From Pontibacter sp. SGAir0037 (GTDB taxonomy: Bacteria; Bacteroidota; Bacteroidia; Cytophagales; Hymenobacteraceae), in assembly GCF_005491705.1 (NCBI RefSeq), contig NZ_CP028092.1, positions 558,001 through 622,000 on the forward strand: a stretch of 64,000 nucleotides of DNA. Reading direction: 5' to 3'. Position 1 is the first letter of the stretch. The number at the start of each line of letters is the position of its first letter. A model generated the notes under the pieces. The model was not told the DNA's origin, made no database searches, and saw only the letters and a program-made list of their open reading frames with translations. The translations under genes were made by a program, and so were the position numbers. Shown here piece by piece: positions 37,901-46,035 of this stretch.

Positions 37901-37930
37901 AGTAACCCTACAGTTTATGAAATTACGTAA
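34913..37930 (+). CDS. FAD-binding and (Fe-S)-binding dehydrogenase fusion (D-lactate/glycolate type)
   Basis: 1005 residues from ATG 34913 (the TTG at 34907 is not needed). Residues about 40-200 are an FAD_binding_4 domain (LIPRAAGTSLAGQVVGKGIV, MIGGMIGNNSSGLHS); about 270-550 is the FAD-oxidase C-terminal domain (YAHAGAGELHVEP, SGEHGDGRLRGEF). A GlcF-like part follows with two Fe-S clusters (CSGSGDC...MCPSY; CLSCKGCKSECPS) and CCG domains (HGHCYQKAL; SGCCGMAGSFGYEKEH). Such GlcD-GlcF fusions oxidise 2-hydroxy acids, typically D-lactate, passing electrons to quinone. Its presence between an esterase and a GH3 is unusual, and its stop overlaps the GH3 start by 14 bases, implying coupled translation. 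Confidence 0.88.
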   Translation: MNSASLTSLFAALQTRFEGELYFDDSSLHQAQKRVYATDASVYQEMPLAVALPETKEAIRALVIFANEHALTLIPRAAGTSLAGQVVGKGIVVDISKYLNKVLEVNAQERWVRVQPGVIRDDLNAYLKPYGLMFGPETSTASRAMIGGMIGNNSSGLHSIVWGDTRQHLLEAQVLLSDGTETAFRSLSGAEVIEKCTLTGLEGEIYRNLVALVQDEESRQIITKGYPKKTLTRRNTGYALDFLIGDEANANMPALNLCQLLAGSEGTLAFVTEATLNLLPLPPKEEGLVCIHCHSLSESLLANLVALRHQPMASELVDKYIMDFTKGHPTYQHNRFFIQGEPEALLMVEFLEDTKETIEAKALALIADLQAAGLGYAYPVVTGNQAKLAWDVRKAGLGLIRNLPGDEQPVNLIEDCAVSPEDLPAYIADLQVILEKHKLNASYYAHAGAGELHVEPMINLKTTAGKTLFRTVLQETAELVKKYNGSLSGEHGDGRLRGEFIPAVLGEEAYALIRRVKQVFDPKGIFNANKIVDTPPMNEAFRYEADKAVIPVQTLFDFSQQEGILKLAEKCSGSGDCRKTHVTGGTMCPSYMATRQEKDTTRARANILRQFLTTSEKVNPFDHEEIKEVMELCLSCKGCKSECPSRVDVAKMKAEFLQHYYDANGVPMRARLVGNFTKSQQLASVISQFYNFIINNKFTSNLVKKTIGFAAERSLPEVGSTTLRKWKRRWDRERGTTTNSRQVYLFCDEFTNYNDVEIGKTAVKLLTALGYEVIIPKHLESGRTYLSKGLVRQAKAIINKNIQLLSGLIAEGTPLIGIEPSAILTFRDEYLELASATLVPEARQIARNAFLLEEFLLQEVAKGNITSELFTKKKQLIKLHGHCYQKALNALTPTQKILSLPVNYEVELIPSGCCGMAGSFGYEKEHYDVSMKIGSLVLFPAVEAQPADTLIAAPGTSCRHQIKDGTSRKAFHPVEILWAALERQESPDKAPHIKITSNPTVYEIT

Positions 37931-40277
37931 GTATAGTACCCTCTTTTGTTTAGCGGCTCAGTTTTTTGCTGCAGGTGCCGTTATGGCGCAGACAGCCTCT
38001 ACAGGCCCTGTAAAGACGCAAACTGCTAAACCGGCACCACAATTAGGTAAAAGTTCACTAAAAGAAGTGATCGATGCCATGACCATTGAAGAAAAATCGC
38101 TGATGGTAACGGGTGCCAAAAGACGAGAAGTCTATCCACAGGCTTTACCGGGAAAAAAACAAAAGAATATTATTGCTGTTGGGGGTTATACGTATCCATT
38201 CCTTCGCCTAGGCATTCCTCCTATTTATCTTTCAGACGGACCAGCCGGTCTGCGCATCGCCCCCAGAAGAGAGAATGATGCTAACTCCTACTATTGTACA
38301 GCTTTTCCGGTAGCTACGCTGGTGGCATCCAGCTGGGATGTAAAGTTAGCCGAGCGTGTGGGCAAGGCAATGGGGCATGAAGCAAAAGAATATGGTGTAG
38401 ATATACTGCTTGCTCCTGCGCTCAACATCCATCGTGACCCGTTGGGCGGACGTAGCTTCGAGTACTATTCAGAAGATCCTTTGATCTCAGGTAAAATGGC
38501 TGCTTCGGTAATTAATGGGATACAATCGCAGGGGGTAGGGACTTCTATAAAACACTTTGCAGCCAATAACCAGGAAACCAGCAGGCGTTTTATCAATACT
38601 ATTGTTAGCGAAAGAGCTCTTCGGGAGATATACCTGGAGGGATTCAGAATTGCGGTTAAAGAAGCTAACCCCTGGACGGTGATGTCTTCTTACAACAAAA
38701 TTAACGGTGTGTATACTTCCGAAAGTAAGGAGTTGCTGGAAACGATACTCAGAGAGGAATGGGGCTTTAAGGGCTTTGTGCTTAGCGACTGGTATGGCGG
38801 GGAGGATGCCGTGAAACAAATGAAAGCAGGCAACGATTTACTGATGCCGGGCCTGGCGGTATGGTCAAATAAAATTGACAGCGCCGCGCGTAATGGTGCC
38901 CTGGATATGAAGGTGCTGGATAAGAACATTGAAAGAATACTGCATGTTGCAATGCAAACTCCTACTTTTAAAGACTATCCATACTCCGATAAGCCAAACC
39001 TGAAAGAAAGTGCTGCCTTGGCCCGCGAAGCGGCGGCACAGTCGATGGTATTACTTAAAAACGAACAAAATACGCTTCCTCTTCAAAAGTCTGCACCCAA
39101 AGTGGCCGCGTTTGGCAACTACTCTTATAAGCTGATTGTGGGAGGTACTGGCAGTGGTATGGTAAACAATCAGTATAGTGTGTCTGTAGCAGAGGGACTT
39201 AAAAATGCTGGTTACCAACTTGACAGCGAACTACAGGAAGGTTATCTGACTTACCTGAAGCGGGGAAGGCCACGCAACCTGAAAGCGGACAGCCTGATTA
39301 CAGCAATGCCTAAGCAGGACAGTATTCTGGGTGAAATGGCAATTAATGAAAGCCTTATACAGCGGAAAGCGGAAGAATCGGATGTGGCTATTGTTTCTAT
39401 TATCAGGGTTTTTGGTGAAGGCGGTGACCGGAAACTGGAGAACGACTTTTATCTTTCAGCCGATGAGAAGAAGTTGCTGAAATCTGTTTCTGATGCATTC
39501 CATGCTAAAGGCAAAAAAATGATAGTAGTGCTTAACATTGGTGGCGTGATAGAAACAGCAAGCTGGAGAGATCAGGCTGATGCTATCTTACTGGCTTGGC
39601 AACCGGGTCAGGAGGGAGGAAACGCTGTGGCTGATATTATGAGTGGAAAAATTAATCCGTCAGGAAAGTTAGCAACGACCTTTCCAATGGATTATCCGGA
39701 TGTTTCCTCTGCAAAGAACTTCCCGGGAACACCAGTAGGAGAACCCAAACAAGTGGTATATGAAGAGGGTATTTATGTAGGGTACCGTTATTTCGATACT
39801 TTTAAAGTAAAACCTGCTTATGAGTTTGGCTACGGTTTATCCTATACAAATTTTGATTACAGCAAGCTGAAGCTGAGTTCCAATAAATTTAAAGACAAGA
39901 TTACTGTTACACTGGATGTTAAAAATACAGGTACAGTGGCTGGCAAGGAAGTAGTGCAACTATACCTATCGGCACCGTCTAAGGTTATGGAGAAACCAGA
40001 GAAAGAATTAAAGGGCTTTGCAAAAACGGATCTGCTACAGCCTGGCCAGACACAAACGCTAACTTTTGTACTAGATGCACACGCTCTGTCTTCTTTCGAT
40101 AGTGATCAGTCCGCCTGGGTAGCTGAAGCAGGTAATTATACTATTAGAGCGGGTGCCTCTTCCAAAAACATCAGGCAAACTACTTCTTTTAAGCTGCCTG
40201 AAAGTATCGTGGCTGAGAAAGTGAATAAGGTACTGGTGCCACAGGTTGCTATTCAGGAATTAAAAGTTTCAAAGTAA
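37917..40277 (+). CDS. GH3 beta-glycosidase, exported
   Basis: 786 residues. Signal peptide about 1-25 (AGAVMAQ). The GH3 N-terminal barrel has LSDGPAGLRI and KHFAANNQETSR; the nucleophile is Asp291 in VLSDWYGG. The second alpha/beta domain (about 390-620) includes MVLLKNEQNTLPL and WQPGQEGGNAVADIMSG; a fibronectin III-like domain (about 650-760) includes TLDVKNTGTVAGKEVVQLYL. It removes terminal beta-linked sugars in the periplasm; GH3 enzymes range over glucosidase, xylosidase and others, so the sugar is open. It ends the SusCD2 unit. Confidence 0.93.
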   Translation: MKLRKYSTLFCLAAQFFAAGAVMAQTASTGPVKTQTAKPAPQLGKSSLKEVIDAMTIEEKSLMVTGAKRREVYPQALPGKKQKNIIAVGGYTYPFLRLGIPPIYLSDGPAGLRIAPRRENDANSYYCTAFPVATLVASSWDVKLAERVGKAMGHEAKEYGVDILLAPALNIHRDPLGGRSFEYYSEDPLISGKMAASVINGIQSQGVGTSIKHFAANNQETSRRFINTIVSERALREIYLEGFRIAVKEANPWTVMSSYNKINGVYTSESKELLETILREEWGFKGFVLSDWYGGEDAVKQMKAGNDLLMPGLAVWSNKIDSAARNGALDMKVLDKNIERILHVAMQTPTFKDYPYSDKPNLKESAALAREAAAQSMVLLKNEQNTLPLQKSAPKVAAFGNYSYKLIVGGTGSGMVNNQYSVSVAEGLKNAGYQLDSELQEGYLTYLKRGRPRNLKADSLITAMPKQDSILGEMAINESLIQRKAEESDVAIVSIIRVFGEGGDRKLENDFYLSADEKKLLKSVSDAFHAKGKKMIVVLNIGGVIETASWRDQADAILLAWQPGQEGGNAVADIMSGKINPSGKLATTFPMDYPDVSSAKNFPGTPVGEPKQVVYEEGIYVGYRYFDTFKVKPAYEFGYGLSYTNFDYSKLKLSSNKFKDKITVTLDVKNTGTVAGKEVVQLYLSAPSKVMEKPEKELKGFAKTDLLQPGQTQTLTFVLDAHALSSFDSDQSAWVAEAGNYTIRAGASSKNIRQTTSFKLPESIVAEKVNKVLVPQVAIQELKVSK

Positions 40278-40340
40278 GTAATCACAATTTAGCAGGAAAT
40301 TAATTGAAAATGTTTTTCGTAATTACCTTTTAATTTTTAA

Positions 40341-40354
40341 CTTAGTGCGTTAAG
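40341..40354 (+). promoter_or_regulatory. PUL repeat element, copy 8
   Basis: CTTAGTGCGTTAAG, exact. It lies 74 bases before the exported TIM-barrel gene in a 151-base gap. This is the last copy in the window. Confidence 0.85.
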
Positions 40355-40428
40355 TTTAATGAAGAAGCTAAAACATCGTCTGCGGTGGAATAATAAAAGG
40401 AAGTTATAGCTGTTTTAAAAATATAAGC

Positions 40429-41301
40429 ATGAAAGTATTGTCGAAGAGTACCATCCTGATTGCCTTCGTTCTGTTCAGCCTGCTGGGTATAAATAACGCG
40501 ACTTACGGGCAAAAACATCCCGAAACAAAGCTTGGTTGGAAGCTGGGGGCTCAGGCTTATACATTTAAACAATTTACTTTTTTCGAAGCTATTGATAAGA
40601 TAGACAGTTGCAACCTGAGATTTGTAGAGGCTTATCCTGGGCAGGTACTTGGTGGAGGTATGGAAGGGAAAATGGATTATAAAATGCCGGATGAGCAGCG
40701 AAAGGAAATCCTGAAAAGACTAAAGAAAAAAGGTGTGAAGATGGTTTCTTTTGGTGTGATAGCCCCTGGTAGTGAGGAGGAGTGGCGGGAGTTATTCTTA
40801 TTCGCTAAAGCCATGGGGATAGAAACTATCACATCTGAACCTAAGCCCGAAGATCTGCCACTGCTTTCTAAGCTGTGCGAAGAGTTTAAGGTAAATGTTG
40901 CCATTCATAACCACCCGCAGCCAACACGTTACTGGAGCCCTGATATTGTACAGGCAGCCCTGGAGGGGCAAAGCAAGCGTATTGGGGTATGCGCAGATAT
41001 TGGTCACTGGACCCGCTCCGGCCTGGATCCCGTCTCTTGTTTAAAGCAGCTGGAAGGACGTGTTTTTCAGCTGCATGTTAAAGATATGCACGAAAAAGAC
41101 CTGAAAGCGCATGATGTGCATTGGGGAGATGGAGTTACCAATATCGCAGGTGTGATACAGGAACTGATCAGACAGGATTTCAAAGGTATTCTCTCTGCTG
41201 AGTATGAGTACAACTGGTATAAAAGCACTCCGGATGTAAAGGAAAGCGTGCAGTATTTCAGAAGCGTGGTTAGTAAAGAATTAAAAGGTAGTACATTATA
41301 A
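40429..41301 (+). CDS. Exported sugar phosphate isomerase/epimerase-like TIM barrel
   Basis: 290 residues. Signal peptide to about residue 28 (NNATYGQ), so the protein acts outside the cytoplasm, where sugar phosphates are not expected. The AP-endonuclease-2/xylose-isomerase-like barrel has metal-ligand strands FVEAYPGQ, VAIHNHPQPT, GVCADIGHW and FQLHVKDMH. Secreted members of this superfamily in Bacteroidota are often found with GMC-type oxidoreductases, and some superfamily members cleave or isomerise keto-sugars. It opens a three-gene unit with the two following genes (12-base gap) behind a PUL repeat. Confidence 0.82.
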   Translation: MKVLSKSTILIAFVLFSLLGINNATYGQKHPETKLGWKLGAQAYTFKQFTFFEAIDKIDSCNLRFVEAYPGQVLGGGMEGKMDYKMPDEQRKEILKRLKKKGVKMVSFGVIAPGSEEEWRELFLFAKAMGIETITSEPKPEDLPLLSKLCEEFKVNVAIHNHPQPTRYWSPDIVQAALEGQSKRIGVCADIGHWTRSGLDPVSCLKQLEGRVFQLHVKDMHEKDLKAHDVHWGDGVTNIAGVIQELIRQDFKGILSAEYEYNWYKSTPDVKESVQYFRSVVSKELKGSTL

Positions 41302-41313
41302 AGGGGAGTAGAT

Positions 41314-41850
41314 ATGAGAAGGCGTTCTGTTGTAAAGAGCCTGCTATTTTTTACAGGGGGGGTAATGATTTTGCCTTCCTGCATAACCGAGGAAAGAAAG
41401 GCTTCTGTTCTGCTAAACAATCTTTCGGTTTCAGAAGATCAGGAAAAGTTATTGGCAGAGGTAGCTGAAACAATTATTCCTCAAACAGACACACCTGGAG
41501 CTAAGCAAATGGGCCTGCACCTGTTTGTTTTAAAAATGCTGGATGATTGCCAGGAGGAGAAGGAGCAGAAAGCTTTTATGAACGGATTAAAACAATTCGA
41601 AGAGCTGACACAAAAACAGTTTGGGGCCTCTTTTACGGCGTGTAATCCGAAGCAGCGACAAGAGATACTGACAAAACTAGAAGCCAGGAATGCACCGGAG
41701 GATGTACTGGCTTTTTACAAAATAATGAAAGATCAAACCATAAAAGGATACCTGAATTCTAAAGTTGTGATGACGGAGCTACGGGTATATGAACTGATAC
41801 CGGCCAGGTACAATGGTTATTTTCCGGCAAATAAAGCATTAGTAAGTTAA
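41314..41850 (+). CDS. Gluconate 2-dehydrogenase subunit 3-family protein
   Basis: 178 residues. The N-terminus MRRRSVVKSLLFFTGG is Tat-like (double-Arg) and runs into LPSCITEE, a possible lipobox, so the protein is probably exported and anchored. The rest is helical and matches the small subunit of flavin gluconate dehydrogenases (LLAEVAETIIPQTDTPGAKQ is the family signature). The small subunit accompanies the GMC subunit and helps its maturation or export. It lies 3 bases before the GMC gene. Confidence 0.88.
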   Translation: MRRRSVVKSLLFFTGGVMILPSCITEERKASVLLNNLSVSEDQEKLLAEVAETIIPQTDTPGAKQMGLHLFVLKMLDDCQEEKEQKAFMNGLKQFEELTQKQFGASFTACNPKQRQEILTKLEARNAPEDVLAFYKIMKDQTIKGYLNSKVVMTELRVYELIPARYNGYFPANKALVS

Positions 41851-41853
41851 GCT

Positions 41854-43569
41854 ATGGCGAATTTAAATACTGAAAGCGTAAAACAACGTACCTACGATGC
41901 CATTGTAATTGGATCAGGTATAAGTGGGGGGTGGGCAGCCAAAGAATTAACCGAGAAGGGCTTAAAAACCTTGCTACTGGAAAGAGGGCGCGATGTAAAG
42001 CACCTGAAAGATTATCCAACTACTAATATGTATCCATATGAATTTGAGCACAGGCTCGAGATTCCGCAGGATATAAAACAGGCGAATCCGGTTATAAGCC
42101 GCTGCTATGCCTTCCGTGAAGATGCCATGCATTTCTTTGTGAAAGATACCGAACAACCTTATGTACAGGAAAAGCCATTCGATTGGATCCGTGGTTACCA
42201 GGTTGGAGGTAAGTCATTGTTGTGGGCCAGGCAGACACAACGCTGGAGTGATTTTGATTTTGAAGGCCCTGCCAGAGATGGGTTCGCAGTAGACTGGCCT
42301 ATTCGGTATAAAGATATTGCCCCCTGGTATAGCTATGTAGAGAAATTTGCAGGTATATCCGGTAATAATGATGGGCTTCCACAACTACCCGACGGAGAAT
42401 TTTTACCTGCTTACCCGCTTAACTCTGTAGAAGATCACTTTAAACAGCAGCTGAAAAGCAAATTTAACGACAGGCATGTGATCAGTGCCCGTTGTGCCCA
42501 TCTTTCAAAACCACAGCCTGTTCACCTGGAGCAGGGCAGGGCACAGTGCCAGAACAGAACACTTTGCCAGAGAGGCTGTCCGTTTGGTGGTTATTTCAGT
42601 AGCAATGCCTCTACCATTCCATGGGCCCAAAGAACAGGTAATTTAACACTTCGCCCTTATTCTGTAGTAGAGTCTATTCTCTATGATGATAAGGCTGGCA
42701 AAGCAAGTGGTGTTCGTATAATAGATGCAAATTCAAAAGAGGCGGTAGAATTTTATGCTGATATCATCTTTGTAAATGCATCGGCCCTTAATACGAATCA
42801 GATTCTTTTAAACTCAGTCTCCGGCAGATTTCCAAATGGTTTAGGAAACGATAGTGGCGTACTGGGTAAGTATGTTGCTTTCCATAACTATAGAGCCAGG
42901 GTTACGGCAGAGTATGAGGGGCTGCTGGAGTATACTACCGATGGCCGGAACCCGGCAGCTGGAGGTTATGTACCGCGCTTCCGTAACTTGTATAAACAGG
43001 AGACAGATTTTCTGAGAGGCTATGCGGCCGGTTTTAGTGCTAAGCGCTATTTTGAAGAAGATCGCTCTGGCTTTGGTGCTGATTTGAAGTCACGCTTGCT
43101 GAACCCAAAACTAGGCATATGGAGAGTCGGCTCACATATGATGGGTGAAACAATTCCGAAAGAAGAAAGTCGTGTCAGCCTGGATAAAAGCAAAAAAGAT
43201 GATTGGGGTGTGCCCCTGCTGAACATTTCGATGGCTTATGACGATAACGACGAGAAGATGATTGCCGATTATCATGAGCAGTTTACAGATATGTTTACTA
43301 AAGCCGGTTTTACAAACATAAAAACAACCGATTCGAAGCAGGCTCCCGGCTTGGATATACATGAAATGGGTGGTGTGCGCATGGGGCACGATCCCCAAAC
43401 CTCAATGCTCAATAAGCACAACCAACTGCATGCCTGCAAAAATGTATTTGTAACGGACGGTTCATGCATGACTTCTACCTCTACCCAGAATCCTTCTTTA
43501 ACCTATATGGCACTTACAGCTAGGGCTGTGGATTTTGCTGTTAATGAAATGAAAAAGGGTAATTTGTAA
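41854..43569 (+). CDS. GMC-family flavin oxidoreductase (gluconate 2-dehydrogenase large-subunit-like)
   Basis: 571 residues. The FAD-binding Rossmann start is AIVIGSGISGGWAAKELTE (residues about 12-30). GYQVGGKSLLWARQTQRW and a Cys-rich patch (CQNRTLCQRGCPFGG) are typical of the gluconate 2-dehydrogenase/sorbose branch. The C-terminal GMC half contains HEMGGVRMG and TDGSCMTSTSTQNPSLT, carrying the catalytic His/Asn region. There is no own signal peptide, so export with the Tat-type partner encoded upstream is likely. It would oxidise a sugar or sugar acid hydroxyl and pass electrons to a membrane carrier. Confidence 0.9.
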   Translation: MANLNTESVKQRTYDAIVIGSGISGGWAAKELTEKGLKTLLLERGRDVKHLKDYPTTNMYPYEFEHRLEIPQDIKQANPVISRCYAFREDAMHFFVKDTEQPYVQEKPFDWIRGYQVGGKSLLWARQTQRWSDFDFEGPARDGFAVDWPIRYKDIAPWYSYVEKFAGISGNNDGLPQLPDGEFLPAYPLNSVEDHFKQQLKSKFNDRHVISARCAHLSKPQPVHLEQGRAQCQNRTLCQRGCPFGGYFSSNASTIPWAQRTGNLTLRPYSVVESILYDDKAGKASGVRIIDANSKEAVEFYADIIFVNASALNTNQILLNSVSGRFPNGLGNDSGVLGKYVAFHNYRARVTAEYEGLLEYTTDGRNPAAGGYVPRFRNLYKQETDFLRGYAAGFSAKRYFEEDRSGFGADLKSRLLNPKLGIWRVGSHMMGETIPKEESRVSLDKSKKDDWGVPLLNISMAYDDNDEKMIADYHEQFTDMFTKAGFTNIKTTDSKQAPGLDIHEMGGVRMGHDPQTSMLNKHNQLHACKNVFVTDGSCMTSTSTQNPSLTYMALTARAVDFAVNEMKKGNL

Positions 43570-43682
43570 AAGCCTGTATTTCTTACTGAAAGGTGCAAAA
43601 TTTAACAGTAAGCAGTACAGTGCATGACAGATGCTATAATCCTGAATTATATATTGAGACATAATTACTCACCTGTTTATGT

Positions 43683-43701
43683 GATTAGTTCGGAGTTAAT
43701 C
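43683..43701. promoter_or_regulatory. Inverted repeat before the rhamnose operon
   Basis: GATTA and TAATC are separated by nine bases (GTTCGGAGT), 125 bases upstream of the aldolase fusion gene. It loosely resembles the PUL repeat (TTAGT...GTTAA) with a longer spacer. It may be an operator, but a 5-bp arm can occur by chance. Confidence 0.3.
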
Positions 43702-43826
43702 AAATACTTTGAACAGCATAACAGGGGGTAAACAGGATATTCTATGCCCTTAGCTGTGGCAAAAATAATGTACGGCTCCGGCAAAAGGAGTGATTGGAAA
43801 TAAGGTGAAATTAAAAGATAAGCTAT

Positions 43827-45953
43827 ATGTCAGAGATTACAGCAAACACAACGTTCAAGCATGTAAGCTACCTATGGGACGAAGAAGAAGCCGCTAAACT
43901 GGCCGGAGACGAAGTAGGGCTATTAATATACAGGTCTAACCTGCTGGGAGCTGACCTAAGGTTAACTAACTACGGAGGCGGTAACACCTCCTGCAAAGCA
44001 ATGGCTAAAGATCCGCTCACAGGTGAGGAAACAGAAGTGATGTGGGTAAAGGGCTCGGGCGGTGACCTTGGTACTTTAAAACGTAGTGGTTTGGCAGCTT
44101 TGTATGTTGATAAGTTAAGAAGCCTGAAAAATGTATACAGAGGTATTGAGCAGGAAGACGAGATGGTGGAGCTGTTTAATCACTGTATCTTCGATCTTAG
44201 TTCTAAAGCGCCATCTATAGATACTCCATTGCATGGCTTCCTGCCCTTTAACCATATAGATCACTTGCACCCCGATGCCGCTATTGCTATTGCCGCTGCA
44301 AAAGATGGAAAAAAAATCACAGAAGAGTTGTTTGGCGGAAGTATCGGTTGGGTAGACTGGCAAAGACCGGGCTTCGACCTTGGCTTGCAGCTACGCCAGT
44401 GCCTGGATGAGAACCCGGGTATTCGTGGCATCATGCTTGGCTCTCATGGCCTTTTCACCTGGGGTGATACCGCCTACGAAAGCTATATGAATACGCTGGA
44501 GGTGATTGAGCGCTGTGCCGAATACCTTAAAGAGAACTATGGCAAGAAAGGTCCTGTGTTTGGTGGCGCTAAAATTCAGAGTTTAGAGGCAGAAGGTCGT
44601 AAAAAGCAGGCTGCTGCCCTTGCCCCAATTCTCAGAGGTTTCTGCTCCATTGAAAGACATATGGTAGGGCACTTTACTGACGATGTCCGTGTACTGGAGT
44701 TTATCAACTCCAATGACCTGGAAAGACTGGCACCAATGGGAACAAGCTGCCCTGACCATTTCCTGCGTACTAAAATTAGTCCGTTGGTATTGGACCTGAA
44801 GCCGGATGAAGATCTATCCGATGTAAAAGCAGTGAAAGAAAAGTTATCTCCTGCTTTTGAGGCCTATCGCCAGATGTACACTACGTATTACGAAAGCTGC
44901 AAACACGCCAACAGCCCTGCTATCCGCGATACCAATCCTGTTATCATATTATATCCGGGCGTAGGTATGTTTTCGTTTTCCAAGGATAAACAAACCACCC
45001 GCGTAGCTTCAGAATTCTATATCAATGCGATTAATGTCATGAAGGGAGCTGAAGCCGTTTCAGAGTATACCTCTCTTCCCCGCCAGGAAGCGTTCGATAT
45101 TGAATACTGGTTGCTGGAGGAAGCAAAACTACAGCGCATGCCAAAGCCAAAAGCACTTTCTGGAAAAATAGCTCTCATAACAGGTAGTGCAGGTGGTATC
45201 GGTAAGGCTATTGCCAAAAAGTTTGTGGAAGAGGGTGCCGTAGTAGTACTCAACGACATGAATGAAGAGCGCCTACATGGAGCAGGGGAAGAATTTAAAA
45301 GTCAATATGGTAAAGACACCTATGCCACGGCAGTATTGGACGTAACAAAGCGCGATCAGATTCAGGAGGCATTCAATGTAGCAGCCCTGGCTTTCGGCGG
45401 AGTAGATATTGTTGTAAATAATGCCGGCCTCTCTATCTCAAAATCCATTGCGGAACATACCGATAAAGATTGGGATCTGCTCTACGATGTGCTGGTAAAA
45501 GGGCAGTTTATGGTAACACAGGCAGCTACAGAAATAATGCGCAAGCAGGATATAGGTGGTGATGTGCTGAACATCGTGAGTAAGAATGCCTTGGTTTCTG
45601 GTCCGAACAATGCGGGATATGGCTCAGCCAAAGCGGCACAGCTACACCTGAGTAGGCTGAATGCAGCCGAGTTGGGTGGAGATGGCATTAGAGTGAATGT
45701 TGTAAACCCGGACGCAGTGATCAGTGACAGCAACATCTGGGCCGGGGGCTGGGCCGAAGGCCGTGCCAAAGCTTATGGTATAACTGTAGAAGAACTGCCT
45801 GCATTTTATGCTAAGCGTACCTTACTCGGCCAAATCATTCTGCCTGAAGATATTGCCAATGCCTGTTTCGCTTTTGTAGGAGGCCTCCTGCATAAATCGA
45901 CAGGGAATATGCTGAATGTAGACGGTGGTGTGGCAATGGCCTTTGCCCGCTAG
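43827..45953 (+). CDS. rhaEW: Bifunctional class II aldolase / short-chain dehydrogenase (rhamnulose-1-phosphate aldolase-L-lactaldehyde dehydrogenase type)
   Basis: 708 residues. The N-terminal class II aldolase/adducin domain (about 20-430) has NYGGGNTSCK, zinc ligands in PLHGFLPFNHIDHLHPDA and GSHGLFTWG. The C-terminal SDR (about 440-708) has the NAD site LITGSAGGIGKAIA, NNAGLS, and YGSAK as the YxxxK active site. Such fusions (RhaEW/YuxG) split L-rhamnulose-1-phosphate into DHAP and L-lactaldehyde and oxidise the aldehyde to L-lactate. First gene of a tight operon with isomerase, kinase and lutABC, which fits that product exactly. The substrate assignment rests on family and context. Confidence 0.88.
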   Translation: MSEITANTTFKHVSYLWDEEEAAKLAGDEVGLLIYRSNLLGADLRLTNYGGGNTSCKAMAKDPLTGEETEVMWVKGSGGDLGTLKRSGLAALYVDKLRSLKNVYRGIEQEDEMVELFNHCIFDLSSKAPSIDTPLHGFLPFNHIDHLHPDAAIAIAAAKDGKKITEELFGGSIGWVDWQRPGFDLGLQLRQCLDENPGIRGIMLGSHGLFTWGDTAYESYMNTLEVIERCAEYLKENYGKKGPVFGGAKIQSLEAEGRKKQAAALAPILRGFCSIERHMVGHFTDDVRVLEFINSNDLERLAPMGTSCPDHFLRTKISPLVLDLKPDEDLSDVKAVKEKLSPAFEAYRQMYTTYYESCKHANSPAIRDTNPVIILYPGVGMFSFSKDKQTTRVASEFYINAINVMKGAEAVSEYTSLPRQEAFDIEYWLLEEAKLQRMPKPKALSGKIALITGSAGGIGKAIAKKFVEEGAVVVLNDMNEERLHGAGEEFKSQYGKDTYATAVLDVTKRDQIQEAFNVAALAFGGVDIVVNNAGLSISKSIAEHTDKDWDLLYDVLVKGQFMVTQAATEIMRKQDIGGDVLNIVSKNALVSGPNNAGYGSAKAAQLHLSRLNAAELGGDGIRVNVVNPDAVISDSNIWAGGWAEGRAKAYGITVEELPAFYAKRTLLGQIILPEDIANACFAFVGGLLHKSTGNMLNVDGGVAMAFAR

Positions 45954-46035
45954 AAAACTGAAAGGGAAGGTAATTCAGACAGTTCCCCTGTCGCGATACC
46001 GCTTAAAGAAGTGTCATATTTAGTCTGATATTAGT

